Source: Hyphococcus sp.
GTDB lineage: Bacteria; Pseudomonadota; Alphaproteobacteria; Caulobacterales; Parvularculaceae
DNA: 64,000 bases
Direction: 5' to 3'
Assembly (NCBI GenBank): GCA_028289605.1
Contig: JANQON010000008.1
Coordinates: 1 to 64,000, forward strand
Shown: one piece after another, positions 46,061-54,870 of the stretch
How the letters are laid out: each line of letters begins with the position of its first letter
Position numbering within the stretch: the first letter of the stretch is position 1
Program-made: the position numbers and the translations under genes
The notes under the pieces: generated by a model
Databases searched by the model: none
What the model was told of the DNA's origin: nothing
What the model saw: the letters and a program-made list of their open reading frames with translations, nothing else

Positions 46061-47683
46061 TCACCTTTGCGGTTGTTCGGATCCGCCGGGCCGCAGGTAA
46101 AGTTCCCCGCTCCCGTAACGGTTGTTGATCGTAAATTCAGCTTTTCGATAGCCTTCCGCCCGAGCGAACTCCAACAGGGGCTGTTCCAGGATCGGGGAGA
46201 AGCCAAGCAAAATGGCCGCTGGAGGCTCCTCGCGCATCCTGTCGCCGATTCGCGCAGGGCTGGTCGTGACATAGTGTTTCAACAGTTCCGGGTCAGCGAT
46301 ATCGCCTACGCGGTATGCGAACGGACCGGTCGCGAGTTCCGGATAAACCGTCAGGCCGCCCTCCAGAGCATAAATCGGGAAGATCGCCGCTACCGGCCCG
46401 TCCAGTCCTCGCTCTTGAAGCGCCGACGCGATCATGTCGCCGTCCCGGTGCACCACATTGACTGTCCACGAGGCTGGACGGACGAGCGACGGCAGATCCT
46501 GCGCTATTCGGGGAGCGCCGACGACCGCCCCGGCGAACGCCAGTCCCAATACGGTCGACCGGGCAAACGTCGTCTGATCGGCGTCCAGAAAACGAAATAG
46601 GACCACCAGGAGCAATGCGCCGGTGATTAACGGCGGCGAGAAGTATTGGGGAAAGCTCGGCGTGGGCATGAACGAGAACGCCATCGCCAGGGCCGCCGTT
46701 GCGCCGACGAAGTAGACGGTCCAATCCCATTTCTGGATTGCGCCAAGCACGCCGCGTTGTGCGATCTGGGCGATGACCACGATCGCCAGGGCGGCGATCA
46801 GCACCAGATTTGCGCCGGTAAAGAAAATCTGATGCGCCAGGATGGCTTTGCCCGGCAGCGACATCGCAACCCCGGGTTCGAACTCGACGGCCTGGCGCCA
46901 ATACGCCCGATGCGGTCCCGTATTGTAGTGCAGGACGTGGGCGAAAAAGCGCTCAACGTCGCGCAAAGCGACCAAGATGACCGGCGCCGCCGCGAGCAGG
47001 CCGCCGGCTGCCAAAGGACCGATGACATCCTTGATGCGCTTGCTCCACCCGTCAATTCTGCCAGCCAAAAAGGCGCCTGCCGCCACCGCGATGACGAACA
47101 CGCCGGCGCTGATTTTGATCGCCGTCGCAAGGGAAATGCACACGCCGGCGGCGAATGTGAACGCGGCCGCCGGCGCGCGCGTGCGAACCGCTTCCCCCGC
47201 CGCCCGCTGAACGCCCAGGACAAAAAGGACGAGTCCCAGATAAATGAGCGGCAACGGCAAGAAGTTGTTGGTGGCGGCGACGCCGGTTGGGCCGAGCAGG
47301 TACTGATTGCTCAGCAGCAGCACCGACATGAGGATCGTCAGCGGAAGCGAACCCGTCAGCGTCAATGTGGACCAGATGATGACCCCGCCGAAGAACACCC
47401 ACGCGAGGAAAACCGTCAGACGGGCCGTAAACAGCATATGATCGGAACCGGTAATGTCCTGGACTGCGTCAAACATCCAGGCCGAACCGGGAACGTGGTT
47501 GTAGAACACATCCTCATACAACCTTGAATTGTCCAGCAAAACGGTGGGAGCAGCATACAGCTGCTCGTCATTACGCATGTCGTAGTTCATGACACGCGTA
47601 AACAGGCCGGCCGCCAGAACCGCCAGCGCCGCAGCAAAGACGATCGCTACATATGTACGGTTACCGCTCAGATACTCCCCCAT
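46061..47683 (-). CDS. GT-C type membrane glycosyltransferase (ArnT/PMT-like)
   Basis: A 540-residue protein with about 11 membrane helices. The first periplasmic loop carries the acidic motif MRNDEQLYAAP and then FYNHVPGSAWMFD, the layout of GT-C enzymes that use polyprenyl-phosphate sugars. The C-terminal part is soluble and periplasmic, with VVHRDGDMIASALQ. It probably moves a sugar from undecaprenyl phosphate to the polysaccharide outside the inner membrane. The GtrB-like and GtrA-like genes 6 kb away could supply that donor. It lies upstream of the Wzz gene on the same strand, across a 160-bp gap. Confidence 0.8.
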   Translation of the reverse strand: MGEYLSGNRTYVAIVFAAALAVLAAGLFTRVMNYDMRNDEQLYAAPTVLLDNSRLYEDVFYNHVPGSAWMFDAVQDITGSDHMLFTARLTVFLAWVFFGGVIIWSTLTLTGSLPLTILMSVLLLSNQYLLGPTGVAATNNFLPLPLIYLGLVLFVLGVQRAAGEAVRTRAPAAAFTFAAGVCISLATAIKISAGVFVIAVAAGAFLAGRIDGWSKRIKDVIGPLAAGGLLAAAPVILVALRDVERFFAHVLHYNTGPHRAYWRQAVEFEPGVAMSLPGKAILAHQIFFTGANLVLIAALAIVVIAQIAQRGVLGAIQKWDWTVYFVGATAALAMAFSFMPTPSFPQYFSPPLITGALLLVVLFRFLDADQTTFARSTVLGLAFAGAVVGAPRIAQDLPSLVRPASWTVNVVHRDGDMIASALQERGLDGPVAAIFPIYALEGGLTVYPELATGPFAYRVGDIADPELLKHYVTTSPARIGDRMREEPPAAILLGFSPILEQPLLEFARAEGYRKAEFTINNRYGSGELYLRPGGSEQPQR

Positions 47684-47878
47684 GCCGGCGCCGCAACAAA
47701 TAGAGATTGCGATGGCCGGCGATCACGTTTTTTCCATAGAGACGCGCGTATTGCAATAGTCGTCCCAGTGATGCAATTGCGGCATGAAAAATGCAAAATC
47801 CGTGAAAAACTTGTGTAAATCAGATCGATCTGTCAGGATGAAATTGTCGATGATGCGTTGCAGCATGGGGGGAGCAAC

Positions 47879-48661
47879 ATGCAAGTGGTGCTGTTAGCAG
47901 GCGGCCTTGGGTCTCGTCTCGCAGAAGAAACCGTTAGAATTCCAAAACCCATGGTTGAGGTGGGCGGCCGTCCCATCATGCTCCATGTCATGGACATTTA
48001 TCGACATTGGGGATTTCGGGAATTCGTCGTCGCAGCCGGGTACAAATCCCCCCTCATCAAGCAGTTTTTCAAAAACCTGCACTTGATGAACCACGACTTC
48101 ACCGTTGACCTCACCACCGGCGATATCGACGTCGCGTCGCGTGCTCCGCTCGATTTCAAAGTCTCCATCGTCGACACCGGCGAGCTGACCATGACCGGCG
48201 GACGCATCCTGCGACTGAAAAAATGGCTCCGCAACGAACCCTTTATGGCGACCTATTCGGACGGCGTCGGAAATATCGATATCAAAGCGTTGGTCGAATT
48301 CCATCGATCCCACGGCAAGCTCGCTACGGTTACTGCGGTCCAGCCGCCGGCGCGGTTCGGCAGCCTGGAGCTGGACGGCGACAACGTCGTTGAGTTCGCC
48401 GAGAAGGTGCAAAAACACGAAACCTGGATCAACGGCGGTTTCTTCGTCTTCGAACCGGGCGTGCTCGATTACATTGACGGCGATGAAGAGCCGCTGGAGC
48501 GCGCTCCGCTGACCAAGATTGCTCGCGACGGGCAGTTGATGGCGTTCAAGCATCACGGTTTCTGGCATCCGATGGACACGGTGCGCGATCGCGATCACCT
48601 GAACGACCTTCATGACTCGGGCGACGCCCCCTGGCGGCGATTTGACGGACGTCCGGCGTGA
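47879..48661 (+). CDS. rfbF: Glucose-1-phosphate cytidylyltransferase
   Basis: RfbF makes CDP-glucose from CTP and glucose-1-phosphate. The 260-residue protein starts at the ATG at 47879 with a strong GGGGGGAG before it. The nucleotidyltransferase signature VVLLAGGLGSRLAEET followed by IPKPMVEVGG is at residues 3-31. The CDP-glucose type is shown by ATYSDGVGNIDI and the C-terminal GFWHPMDTVRDRDHLN. It is the first gene of the CDP-dideoxysugar operon, 31 bp before rfbG. Confidence 0.95.
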   Translation: MQVVLLAGGLGSRLAEETVRIPKPMVEVGGRPIMLHVMDIYRHWGFREFVVAAGYKSPLIKQFFKNLHLMNHDFTVDLTTGDIDVASRAPLDFKVSIVDTGELTMTGGRILRLKKWLRNEPFMATYSDGVGNIDIKALVEFHRSHGKLATVTAVQPPARFGSLELDGDNVVEFAEKVQKHETWINGGFFVFEPGVLDYIDGDEEPLERAPLTKIARDGQLMAFKHHGFWHPMDTVRDRDHLNDLHDSGDAPWRRFDGRPA

Positions 48662-48691
48662 GCCGCAAACCCATTCAGTAAGCGGACCAAC

Positions 48692-49789
48692 ATGAATAGC
48701 CCGATAACCTCCCTCAAGGCACTGGAAGGACGGCGCGTCGTCGTGACCGGGCATACCGGTTTCAAAGGCGGGTGGACCTGCTTGTGGTTAAAGCAGCTCG
48801 GCGCGGAGATTGTGGGTGTCGCCCTTCCGCCCAAGGACGATCGGGATTTCTTTAACGCCGTTGGTGTCGATACTTTCGTCGATCACAGGATCGGCGATAT
48901 CAGGCGCCCCGACGAATTCGCCAAAATTGTCGACGACGTTGACGCGGATCTCCTGATTCATATGGCGGCGCAGCCGCTCGTGCGCCTCTCTTACGAGACG
49001 CCGGTCGACACCTATCTCACCAATGTCGTTGGCACCGCGGTTGTCCTCGAAGCGGCGAGGAAAATGAAATCGCTCAAAGCGGCGATCGTCGTAACGAGCG
49101 ACAAATGCTACGAAAACAACGAATGGGTTTGGGGGTATCGGGAATCCGATCCCATGGGCGGCGCCGATCCCTATAGTTCTTCAAAAGGCTGCACTGAGTT
49201 GGTCGCCAGCGCCTATCGCCGGTCTTTTTTCTCAGAACCCGGCGGCCCGCGCCTCGCCAGCGTGCGCGCCGGCAATGTATTCGGCGGCGGGGACTGGTCA
49301 GCAGATCGACTGATCCCGGATATCATGAAAGCGGCGATCGCCGATGAGTCGGTGACCATTCGAAATCCGGCGAGCATTCGCCCTTGGCAGCACGTGCTGG
49401 AACCGGTTTGGGGATACCTTCTTCTCGCTTCAAAATTGCTGGAGGGCGAGGAACGGTTCGCCGAGGGCTGGAACTTTGGACCTGACCCGGACGGGGTCGC
49501 CGACGTGGGAACGCTGGCGGGCCATGTTAAGACGGCGTGGGGCGGCAAGCCGGAATTTGTCTTTGGCGAGGCCAAGCGCGGCCCGCATGAAGCGGAAGTC
49601 CTGCGTCTCGACAGCACCAAAGCGAAAACAAGGCTTGGCTGGAATCCATTGTTGTCGGTGGGCGACGCCGTCGCATTGACAGTTGAATGGTATAAAGCCA
49701 AAGCCGCGGGCGACGTCGATATGGCCGAGCTGAGCGCGGCTCAGATCGAACGTTACGTCGACTTGATTCAGAACCATGCCGGAACGTAA
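48692..49789 (+). CDS. rfbG: CDP-glucose 4,6-dehydratase
   Basis: RfbG converts CDP-glucose to CDP-4-keto-6-deoxyglucose with a bound NAD+. The 365-residue SDR has the Rossmann motif VTGHTGFKGGW (about 18-28) characteristic of this enzyme rather than of dTDP-glucose dehydratases. The catalytic YSSSK is intact (DPYSSSKGCTELV) and the segment TSDKCYENNEWVWGYRE holds the conserved Asp-Lys/Glu region. It is followed 37 bp later by the RfbH-like gene. Confidence 0.95.
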   Translation: MNSPITSLKALEGRRVVVTGHTGFKGGWTCLWLKQLGAEIVGVALPPKDDRDFFNAVGVDTFVDHRIGDIRRPDEFAKIVDDVDADLLIHMAAQPLVRLSYETPVDTYLTNVVGTAVVLEAARKMKSLKAAIVVTSDKCYENNEWVWGYRESDPMGGADPYSSSKGCTELVASAYRRSFFSEPGGPRLASVRAGNVFGGGDWSADRLIPDIMKAAIADESVTIRNPASIRPWQHVLEPVWGYLLLASKLLEGEERFAEGWNFGPDPDGVADVGTLAGHVKTAWGGKPEFVFGEAKRGPHEAEVLRLDSTKAKTRLGWNPLLSVGDAVALTVEWYKAKAAGDVDMAELSAAQIERYVDLIQNHAGT

Positions 49790-49826
49790 ACCGGCGCGGC
49801 TTTAACGCATTACTCGGGGAAAACAC

Positions 49827-51023
49827 ATGCGCGTAAATTACGGCCAGACTGTACACGGCGAAGAAGAGATTGCGGCCGTCACACACGTGTTACGGACATC
49901 AACGCAAATGGGCGGCCACGTGCGAGAGATGCAAGATCGCGTGTCCAAACTGTTCGACAAAAAGCACGGCATCATGGTGAATTCCGGGTCGTCGGCCAAC
50001 TATCTGGCGATCGAGATCTTGAAGCTTCCGGAAGGATCGGAAGTCATCACGCCGGCGCTGACTTTTGCGACGACCGTCGCCCCGGTCGTGCGCAACAAAC
50101 TCATTCCGTCTTTCGTCGACGTGGAACCGGGCACATACAACATTGATCCGAATGCGATCGAACGCATGATCACCGATAAAACAAAAGCGATGATGATCCC
50201 TTCCCTTATCGGCAATCTCGCCGATTGGGACCGCATAGCGGAAATCGCCGCGGCGCACGATCTGATCGTCGTCGAAGACAGCGCCGATACGCTGGGCGCA
50301 ACCATCAATGGGACCAGCACTGGTACGCGGTCGCACATCAGCACGACAAGCTTTTACGGATCGCATGTCATCAACTGCGCCGGCAATGGCGGTATGCTGT
50401 GCGTCAACGACGAGGATTACGCACGCGAAGCGCTGTTGCTGCGCTCCTGGGGCCGCTCCTCATCGCTTTTTCAAGAGGCGAAGACTTCGGAAGATATCAA
50501 TAATCGCTTCGATATCATTGTCGGCGGCTATGAGTATGATCGAAAGTTCGTCTTTGAGGATCTGGGCTACAACGTTGAGCCGTCGGAAATGGGCGCCGCA
50601 TTCGGACTGGTCCAACTCGACAAACTCGACCGCAACATCACGGCGCGAGAGGACAATTTCGAACGGCAGCTCAAGTTCTTTAAGGAATACGAAGACTGGT
50701 TCATTCTGCCGGAACAACTGCCGAATTCTCGCACCGGCTGGCTAGCGTTTCCGCTGACCATTCGCCCCGATGCGCCTTTCTCGCGCCGCGAGATGCAAAC
50801 CCATCTGGAAGGCTGCGACATCCAGACCCGCGTTGTGTTTACAGGCAACATCCTCCGCCAACCGGCTATGCAGAATGTCGACGCGCGCACCGAGAAGGAC
50901 GGATATCCGAATGCGGACGACGTCATGCGCGGCGGCGTTCTGTTGGCCTGCCATCACGGCCTGACGTCCGAACAAATCGACTACATGCACGATAGCTTCC
51001 GTTCTTTCGCAACGAAATTCTAA
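49827..51023 (+). CDS. rfbH: RfbH/ColD-like CDP-4-keto-6-deoxyhexose 3-dehydratase (DegT/DnrJ fold), no visible Fe-S motif
   Basis: A 398-residue protein of the sugar aminotransferase fold. The PLP-binding Lys is replaced by His (H180 in SFYGSHVINCAGNGG), as in E1/RfbH and ColD, which remove the C3 hydroxyl using PMP. Other aminotransferase segments are NSGSSANYLAIEIL, EDSADTLGA and PSEMGAAFGLVQLDKL. E1-type RfbH also carries a [2Fe-2S] cluster on clustered cysteines. The matching stretch here (about 208-250) contains none; nearby Cys are C184 and C192 only. It may work as ColD does, without Fe-S chemistry. The operon position after rfbG fits a 3-deoxygenation. Confidence 0.85.
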   Translation: MRVNYGQTVHGEEEIAAVTHVLRTSTQMGGHVREMQDRVSKLFDKKHGIMVNSGSSANYLAIEILKLPEGSEVITPALTFATTVAPVVRNKLIPSFVDVEPGTYNIDPNAIERMITDKTKAMMIPSLIGNLADWDRIAEIAAAHDLIVVEDSADTLGATINGTSTGTRSHISTTSFYGSHVINCAGNGGMLCVNDEDYAREALLLRSWGRSSSLFQEAKTSEDINNRFDIIVGGYEYDRKFVFEDLGYNVEPSEMGAAFGLVQLDKLDRNITAREDNFERQLKFFKEYEDWFILPEQLPNSRTGWLAFPLTIRPDAPFSRREMQTHLEGCDIQTRVVFTGNILRQPAMQNVDARTEKDGYPNADDVMRGGVLLACHHGLTSEQIDYMHDSFRSFATKF

Positions 51024-51072
51024 AGCGCCGGCGCGTCTGCGCCGTTCCCGCTTTTCCAGAAAGGTATTTGAC

Positions 51073-52302
51073 ATGGATAGACTGACTGAATGCAGAGCGT
51101 GTTTGGCGCCGGATCCGTATTTGTTCCTTCCGCTCGGCGATCATGCGCCGGCGCAAATGCTGATCCGACCCGAAGACATCGATAAGGAGCAGCCTGCTTT
51201 TCCGTTGAATACGCAAGTTTGCCTGAATTGCGGCCTCATCGAAATCGCCGATCAGATTCCGGAGGGATTCTTCAAGCACTATCTCTACATTCCGTCCGGC
51301 GCCGCGACGATGCACACTCACTTCGACGGCTTGGCGAAAGTGCTCAGCGATTTCGCGGACGGCGGTCTCATCGTCGACATCGGCTGCAATGACGGATTGC
51401 TGCTCGCAAAATGTAACGAGATGGGCGCCAAGACCCTCGGCGTTGATCCGGCAGAGAACATTGCTGAACTTGCACGCGAAAAAGGCGTCGACGTACATGT
51501 CAGCTATTTCACGCCTGATGAGGCTACCGGTTTGCGTGAAGCGCACGGCCCCGCCAAAGCGATCGTGACCACCAATACGTTCAATCACATCGGCGACCTT
51601 CACACCTTTATGAAGGGCGTCACGACGTTGCTTGCCGACGACGGCGCCTTCGTCATCGAAGTGCCCCGCGCGAAGGAGCTCCTGGAACACAATGAATTTG
51701 AAAACATCTATCACGAACATGTTTCTGAATTCAGCCTTTTGTCGCTGGTGAAACTGGGCGAGTTCTTCGACCTTCACGTTGTAGACGTACATCGCTTGCC
51801 GCACATTCACGGGGGCTCGATGCGGGTCTTCCTGAAGCGCAAGAGCGCCGGCGATACGCCCCAACCCATCGTCGAGGAAATGCTGAAAGAAGAGGCCGAC
51901 GCCGGCATGCTGGACGCCAATAGCTACAAGGAACTCGTCAAACGGGTTGAAGCCAATGGCGAAGCCATCCGAGGAATGCTCGATACGTTCAAAGAACAAG
52001 GCCTGAAAATCGCCGGCTATGGCGCATCGGCGCGCGGCAACACCCTGATCACCTATTACGGGATCGGCAAGAATTATCTCGATTTTCTGGTCGATAAAAA
52101 CCCGCTCAAGCACGGCCTTTTTTCGCCGAATACGCGGATCCCGATCAAACCGGTCGAAGCGCTTGAAACGGAAAAACCCGATGTCCTTTTCGTTCTGGCT
52201 TGGAACTTCTTCGACGAAATCAAAGAGCAGCAAGCTGACTTTCTGGCGCGCGGCGGCAAGTTCGTTGTTCCGTTGCCGACACCCCGTATTGTCGAGGGCT
52301 AG
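51073..52302 (+). CDS. SAM-dependent sugar C-methyltransferase (TylC3/NovU-type)
   Basis: A 409-residue enzyme in three parts. First is a zinc-binding N-domain with CRAC (C7, C10) and CLNC (C50, C53). Second is a SAM-binding Rossmann core with VDIGCNDGLLLAKC (101-114) and the active-site segment ENIYHEHVSEFS. Third is a C-terminal domain with IAGYGASARGNTLITYYG. This is the layout of NDP-sugar C-methyltransferases such as TylC3 and NovU, which add a methyl to a carbon next to a keto group. It follows the RfbH-like gene by 49 bp. Here it would methylate a 4-keto-3,6-dideoxy sugar, perhaps at C3. Confidence 0.88.
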   Translation: MDRLTECRACLAPDPYLFLPLGDHAPAQMLIRPEDIDKEQPAFPLNTQVCLNCGLIEIADQIPEGFFKHYLYIPSGAATMHTHFDGLAKVLSDFADGGLIVDIGCNDGLLLAKCNEMGAKTLGVDPAENIAELAREKGVDVHVSYFTPDEATGLREAHGPAKAIVTTNTFNHIGDLHTFMKGVTTLLADDGAFVIEVPRAKELLEHNEFENIYHEHVSEFSLLSLVKLGEFFDLHVVDVHRLPHIHGGSMRVFLKRKSAGDTPQPIVEEMLKEEADAGMLDANSYKELVKRVEANGEAIRGMLDTFKEQGLKIAGYGASARGNTLITYYGIGKNYLDFLVDKNPLKHGLFSPNTRIPIKPVEALETEKPDVLFVLAWNFFDEIKEQQADFLARGGKFVVPLPTPRIVEG

Positions 52303-52325
52303 CAGGAGGCGGCGCTCGAGGCGCC

Positions 52326-53267
52326 ATGGGTAACATGCTCATTATCGGCGGCGCCGGGTTTATCGGCGCAACCCTCGCCCGGCGCGCCATAGGCCGCGGA
52401 GAGCGTCCGCATATCGTCGTCGGTCCGGATACCGATCTTTGGCGGCTTCAAGACGTCATAGAACAAATTGACGTTCATCGATTTGACTTTCGCGATCAGG
52501 CCGCGGCGGCGGCGTGCATCAGACAATCAGAACCCGGCCAAGTCTATTTTCTCGCCACGCGTACCCGCGCAGTCATGGGTTCGCCGATAGCCGAAACCAA
52601 GCGGCTCATCGACGAAGACCTGTCGATCCTGTTTACGTTTGTCGGCGCTGCGGCGGAAGCGCCGCGACCGCCCAAATACTTTGTTCGCGCCGGCTCCCTC
52701 GCCGAATATGGCGAAGCGCCGTCGCCCTATCACGAAACCGCGCGCGATCGTCCGCTGACGCTTTACGGCGCCGCCCTTTCCGCAGGAACCGCCCTCCTCA
52801 ACGCGCTGCGGAGCGATCTGCCCTTCGCCGCGATCTCGTTGCGGCTGGCGCTCACCTACGGACCGATGCAGGCGACGTCGTTTCTCATCCCCAGTCTGAT
52901 TGAACGGCTGGGCCGCGGCGAGCCCGTCCATATCGAAAATCCGGAATCGGCCCGCGATCTCATCTATATCGACGACGTCGTGGATGGATTTGAAGCGTTT
53001 GCAATGCCGACAAAGGATCATCCCGACTGCGTTAACATTTCGACGGGCGTCGCCCCGAACATGCGCCAGGTCGCCCAAATCGTGATAGAGGCGATGGGCG
53101 CGGACCCGAAACTCGTTTCTTACGGCGAAAACCGCGCACAAAGCGGCGCTTTCCAGTTTGCCGCGTCGCCGGCGCTTGCCAATTCGTTAACCGGATGGGG
53201 TCCAAAAACGGACCTGGAATCGGGTATCCGCCGCACCGTTTCGTTCTGGAAGGCACGCAATTCATGA
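52326..53267 (+). CDS. NAD-dependent epimerase/dehydratase family protein with altered active site
   Basis: A 313-residue extended SDR. The Rossmann motif GGAGFIG (8-14) is intact, the Ser-containing loop is RAGSLAEYGE and the DLIYIDDVVDGF segment is typical of sugar SDRs. The catalytic YxxxK is changed: Y147 is followed by GAAL, with Leu at the Lys position (151). It might still bind the nucleotide sugar, act as an epimerase or reductase by another residue, or be inactive. It overlaps the next gene in ATGA. As last step of the CDP-sugar pathway one expects a C4 reductase, so this is the candidate. Confidence 0.85.
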   Translation: MGNMLIIGGAGFIGATLARRAIGRGERPHIVVGPDTDLWRLQDVIEQIDVHRFDFRDQAAAAACIRQSEPGQVYFLATRTRAVMGSPIAETKRLIDEDLSILFTFVGAAAEAPRPPKYFVRAGSLAEYGEAPSPYHETARDRPLTLYGAALSAGTALLNALRSDLPFAAISLRLALTYGPMQATSFLIPSLIERLGRGEPVHIENPESARDLIYIDDVVDGFEAFAMPTKDHPDCVNISTGVAPNMRQVAQIVIEAMGADPKLVSYGENRAQSGAFQFAASPALANSLTGWGPKTDLESGIRRTVSFWKARNS

Positions 53268-54274
53268 CAGAACCAAAAAAGAAAAAGATCTCGGTCCTCA
53301 TTCCCGCATTCAATGAAGAGGACAATGTTGAACGCGCCTACAAAGCCGTCCTGGAAACGTTCGAACAGCTGCCCAACTTTGATCTTGAAATCATTTTCAC
53401 CGACAATCACTCCACCGACCGGACGTTTTTTCTGTTGAAACAGATCGCCGATGCTGATCAACGTGTTCGCGTCGTCCGCTTTTCCCGAAATTTTGGCTAT
53501 CAGCGCTCTCTGCTCGTGGCCTACCAGACGGCGACCGGAGACTGTTCCGTTCAGATCGACTGCGACCTGCAGGATCCCCCGTCTCTCATTCCGCAGATGG
53601 TGGCGCGTTGGGAAGAGGGCCACCAGGTCGTCTACGGCGTCAGACGGTCGCTCAAAGACGGACCGATAACGGCGGGCGCGCGGCGCGTCTTTTACCGACT
53701 CATTAGCGCCATCAGCGAATATGACTTGCCGATTGACGCTGGAGAATTCCGCCTTGTCGATCGCGTGATCCTCGACCAGCTGCGCGCGATTGAGGATACG
53801 TCTCCTTATCTGCGCGGCCTGATCAGTTCCATGGGCTTTTCTCAGGTCGGGTTCGAATATGACCGACAGGCCCGCGTTGCGGGCGAAAGTAAGTTTCCTT
53901 TTCGCGCCATGCTCGGTCTCGCCATGGACGGTGTCCTGAATCAATCTCTTATTCCGCTGCGAATCGCATCTATGGTCAGCATGCTGATTGGCGCGCTGAC
54001 GTTTCTTGTATTCTTCGGATACTTAATTGGGCGCATCTTTTTCGGCCAGGACTGGCCCGCAGGTTTTGCGACGACAACGGTACTGCTGTTGATGTCGATC
54101 ATGCTCAACGCGATGTTCCTCGGCGTGATTGGCGAATATCTTGGCCGCATCTTCATGCAGACAAAGCGTCGGCCGCTGCCCATCGTCGAAGCGACACTCA
54201 ATCTCGACAAGCCAACTGACGCGACCGCGAACGAGTATGCTGTTGGCGACAAACCCAAGATCGATGCTGCATGA
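53264..54274 (+). CDS. Glycosyltransferase family 2, polyprenyl-phosphate sugar transferase (GtrB/DPM1-like)
   Basis: A 336-residue protein from the ATG overlapping the SDR stop. The GT-A domain starts SVLIPAFNEEDNVERAY, with TDNHSTDRT, SRNFGYQRSLLVAY and the DxD-region DCDLQDPPSLIPQM. Two C-terminal membrane helices (about 230-255 and 265-290) are as in GtrB, which loads glucose onto undecaprenyl phosphate on the cytoplasmic side. GtrA follows with a 4-bp overlap, strong support for this role. The sugar could be the CDP-linked one made by the operon or UDP-glucose. Confidence 0.9.
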   Translation: MTEPKKKKISVLIPAFNEEDNVERAYKAVLETFEQLPNFDLEIIFTDNHSTDRTFFLLKQIADADQRVRVVRFSRNFGYQRSLLVAYQTATGDCSVQIDCDLQDPPSLIPQMVARWEEGHQVVYGVRRSLKDGPITAGARRVFYRLISAISEYDLPIDAGEFRLVDRVILDQLRAIEDTSPYLRGLISSMGFSQVGFEYDRQARVAGESKFPFRAMLGLAMDGVLNQSLIPLRIASMVSMLIGALTFLVFFGYLIGRIFFGQDWPAGFATTTVLLLMSIMLNAMFLGVIGEYLGRIFMQTKRRPLPIVEATLNLDKPTDATANEYAVGDKPKIDAA

Positions 54275-54732
54275 TCCAGCGGCGAATATCTTGGCCCGAT
54301 CGGGCGACGGCCAAGGCGCTGATGAACCAGGCGCGCAATGCCGCATTCCTGCGTTTCGCCGTTGTCGGCGTTATATCAACGTTGGTTGACTTCAGCATTT
54401 TTACAGCATTGTCTTTTTTCGGCGTCGCTGTCATTGCCGCTAACATCGCCGCCTATCTTATTAGTCTCGCGATCAATTTCGGCCTCAATCATTCTTGGAC
54501 TTTTGCGAAGACAGCCGGCGACGCACGCATCGCTTCGCTAGTCTTCCGCTTCCTCATTGTACACGCGGTCAGCCTGACTTTATCCACCGTCATCGTGAGT
54601 TTGCTGGCGCAGTCCATGGCCGCTCCGGCGGCGAAGGCGATTTCAATTCCTATTATCGTGTTGTGGACCTATCTGGGCCTTCGGCTATGGGCGTTCAGTC
54701 CGCGACGGCGCCCGCCAACGCAACGTCCATGA
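54271..54732 (+). CDS. GtrA family membrane protein
   Basis: A 153-residue protein with four membrane helices. The N-terminal segment FLRFAVVGVISTLVDF and the middle NFGLNHSWTFAK are the GtrA signatures. GtrA proteins are thought to flip undecaprenyl-phosphate sugars across the inner membrane. It overlaps the GtrB-like gene by 4 bp, and a matching GT-C transferase is at 46061-47683, so a three-part periplasmic glycosylation system is possible. Confidence 0.9.
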   Translation: MIQRRISWPDRATAKALMNQARNAAFLRFAVVGVISTLVDFSIFTALSFFGVAVIAANIAAYLISLAINFGLNHSWTFAKTAGDARIASLVFRFLIVHAVSLTLSTVIVSLLAQSMAAPAAKAISIPIIVLWTYLGLRLWAFSPRRRPPTQRP

Positions 54733-54870
54733 AAAAGGAACCGCAGTCAGGATTATTCGCATTCTCGAGGGCTGATATCGGTCCGAATGAGGCCCAAAAC
54801 GAAGACTAAAGCAATCGTTCTATCGGAATGCGATGGTTGAATACGCGCCGGCCGGCGCCCCGAAAGGAAA

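Noticed and set aside
50923..52233. Open frame of 436 codons on the minus strand
   Set aside because: It lies opposite the C-methyltransferase, which has clear zinc and SAM motifs. The antisense product has no family features.
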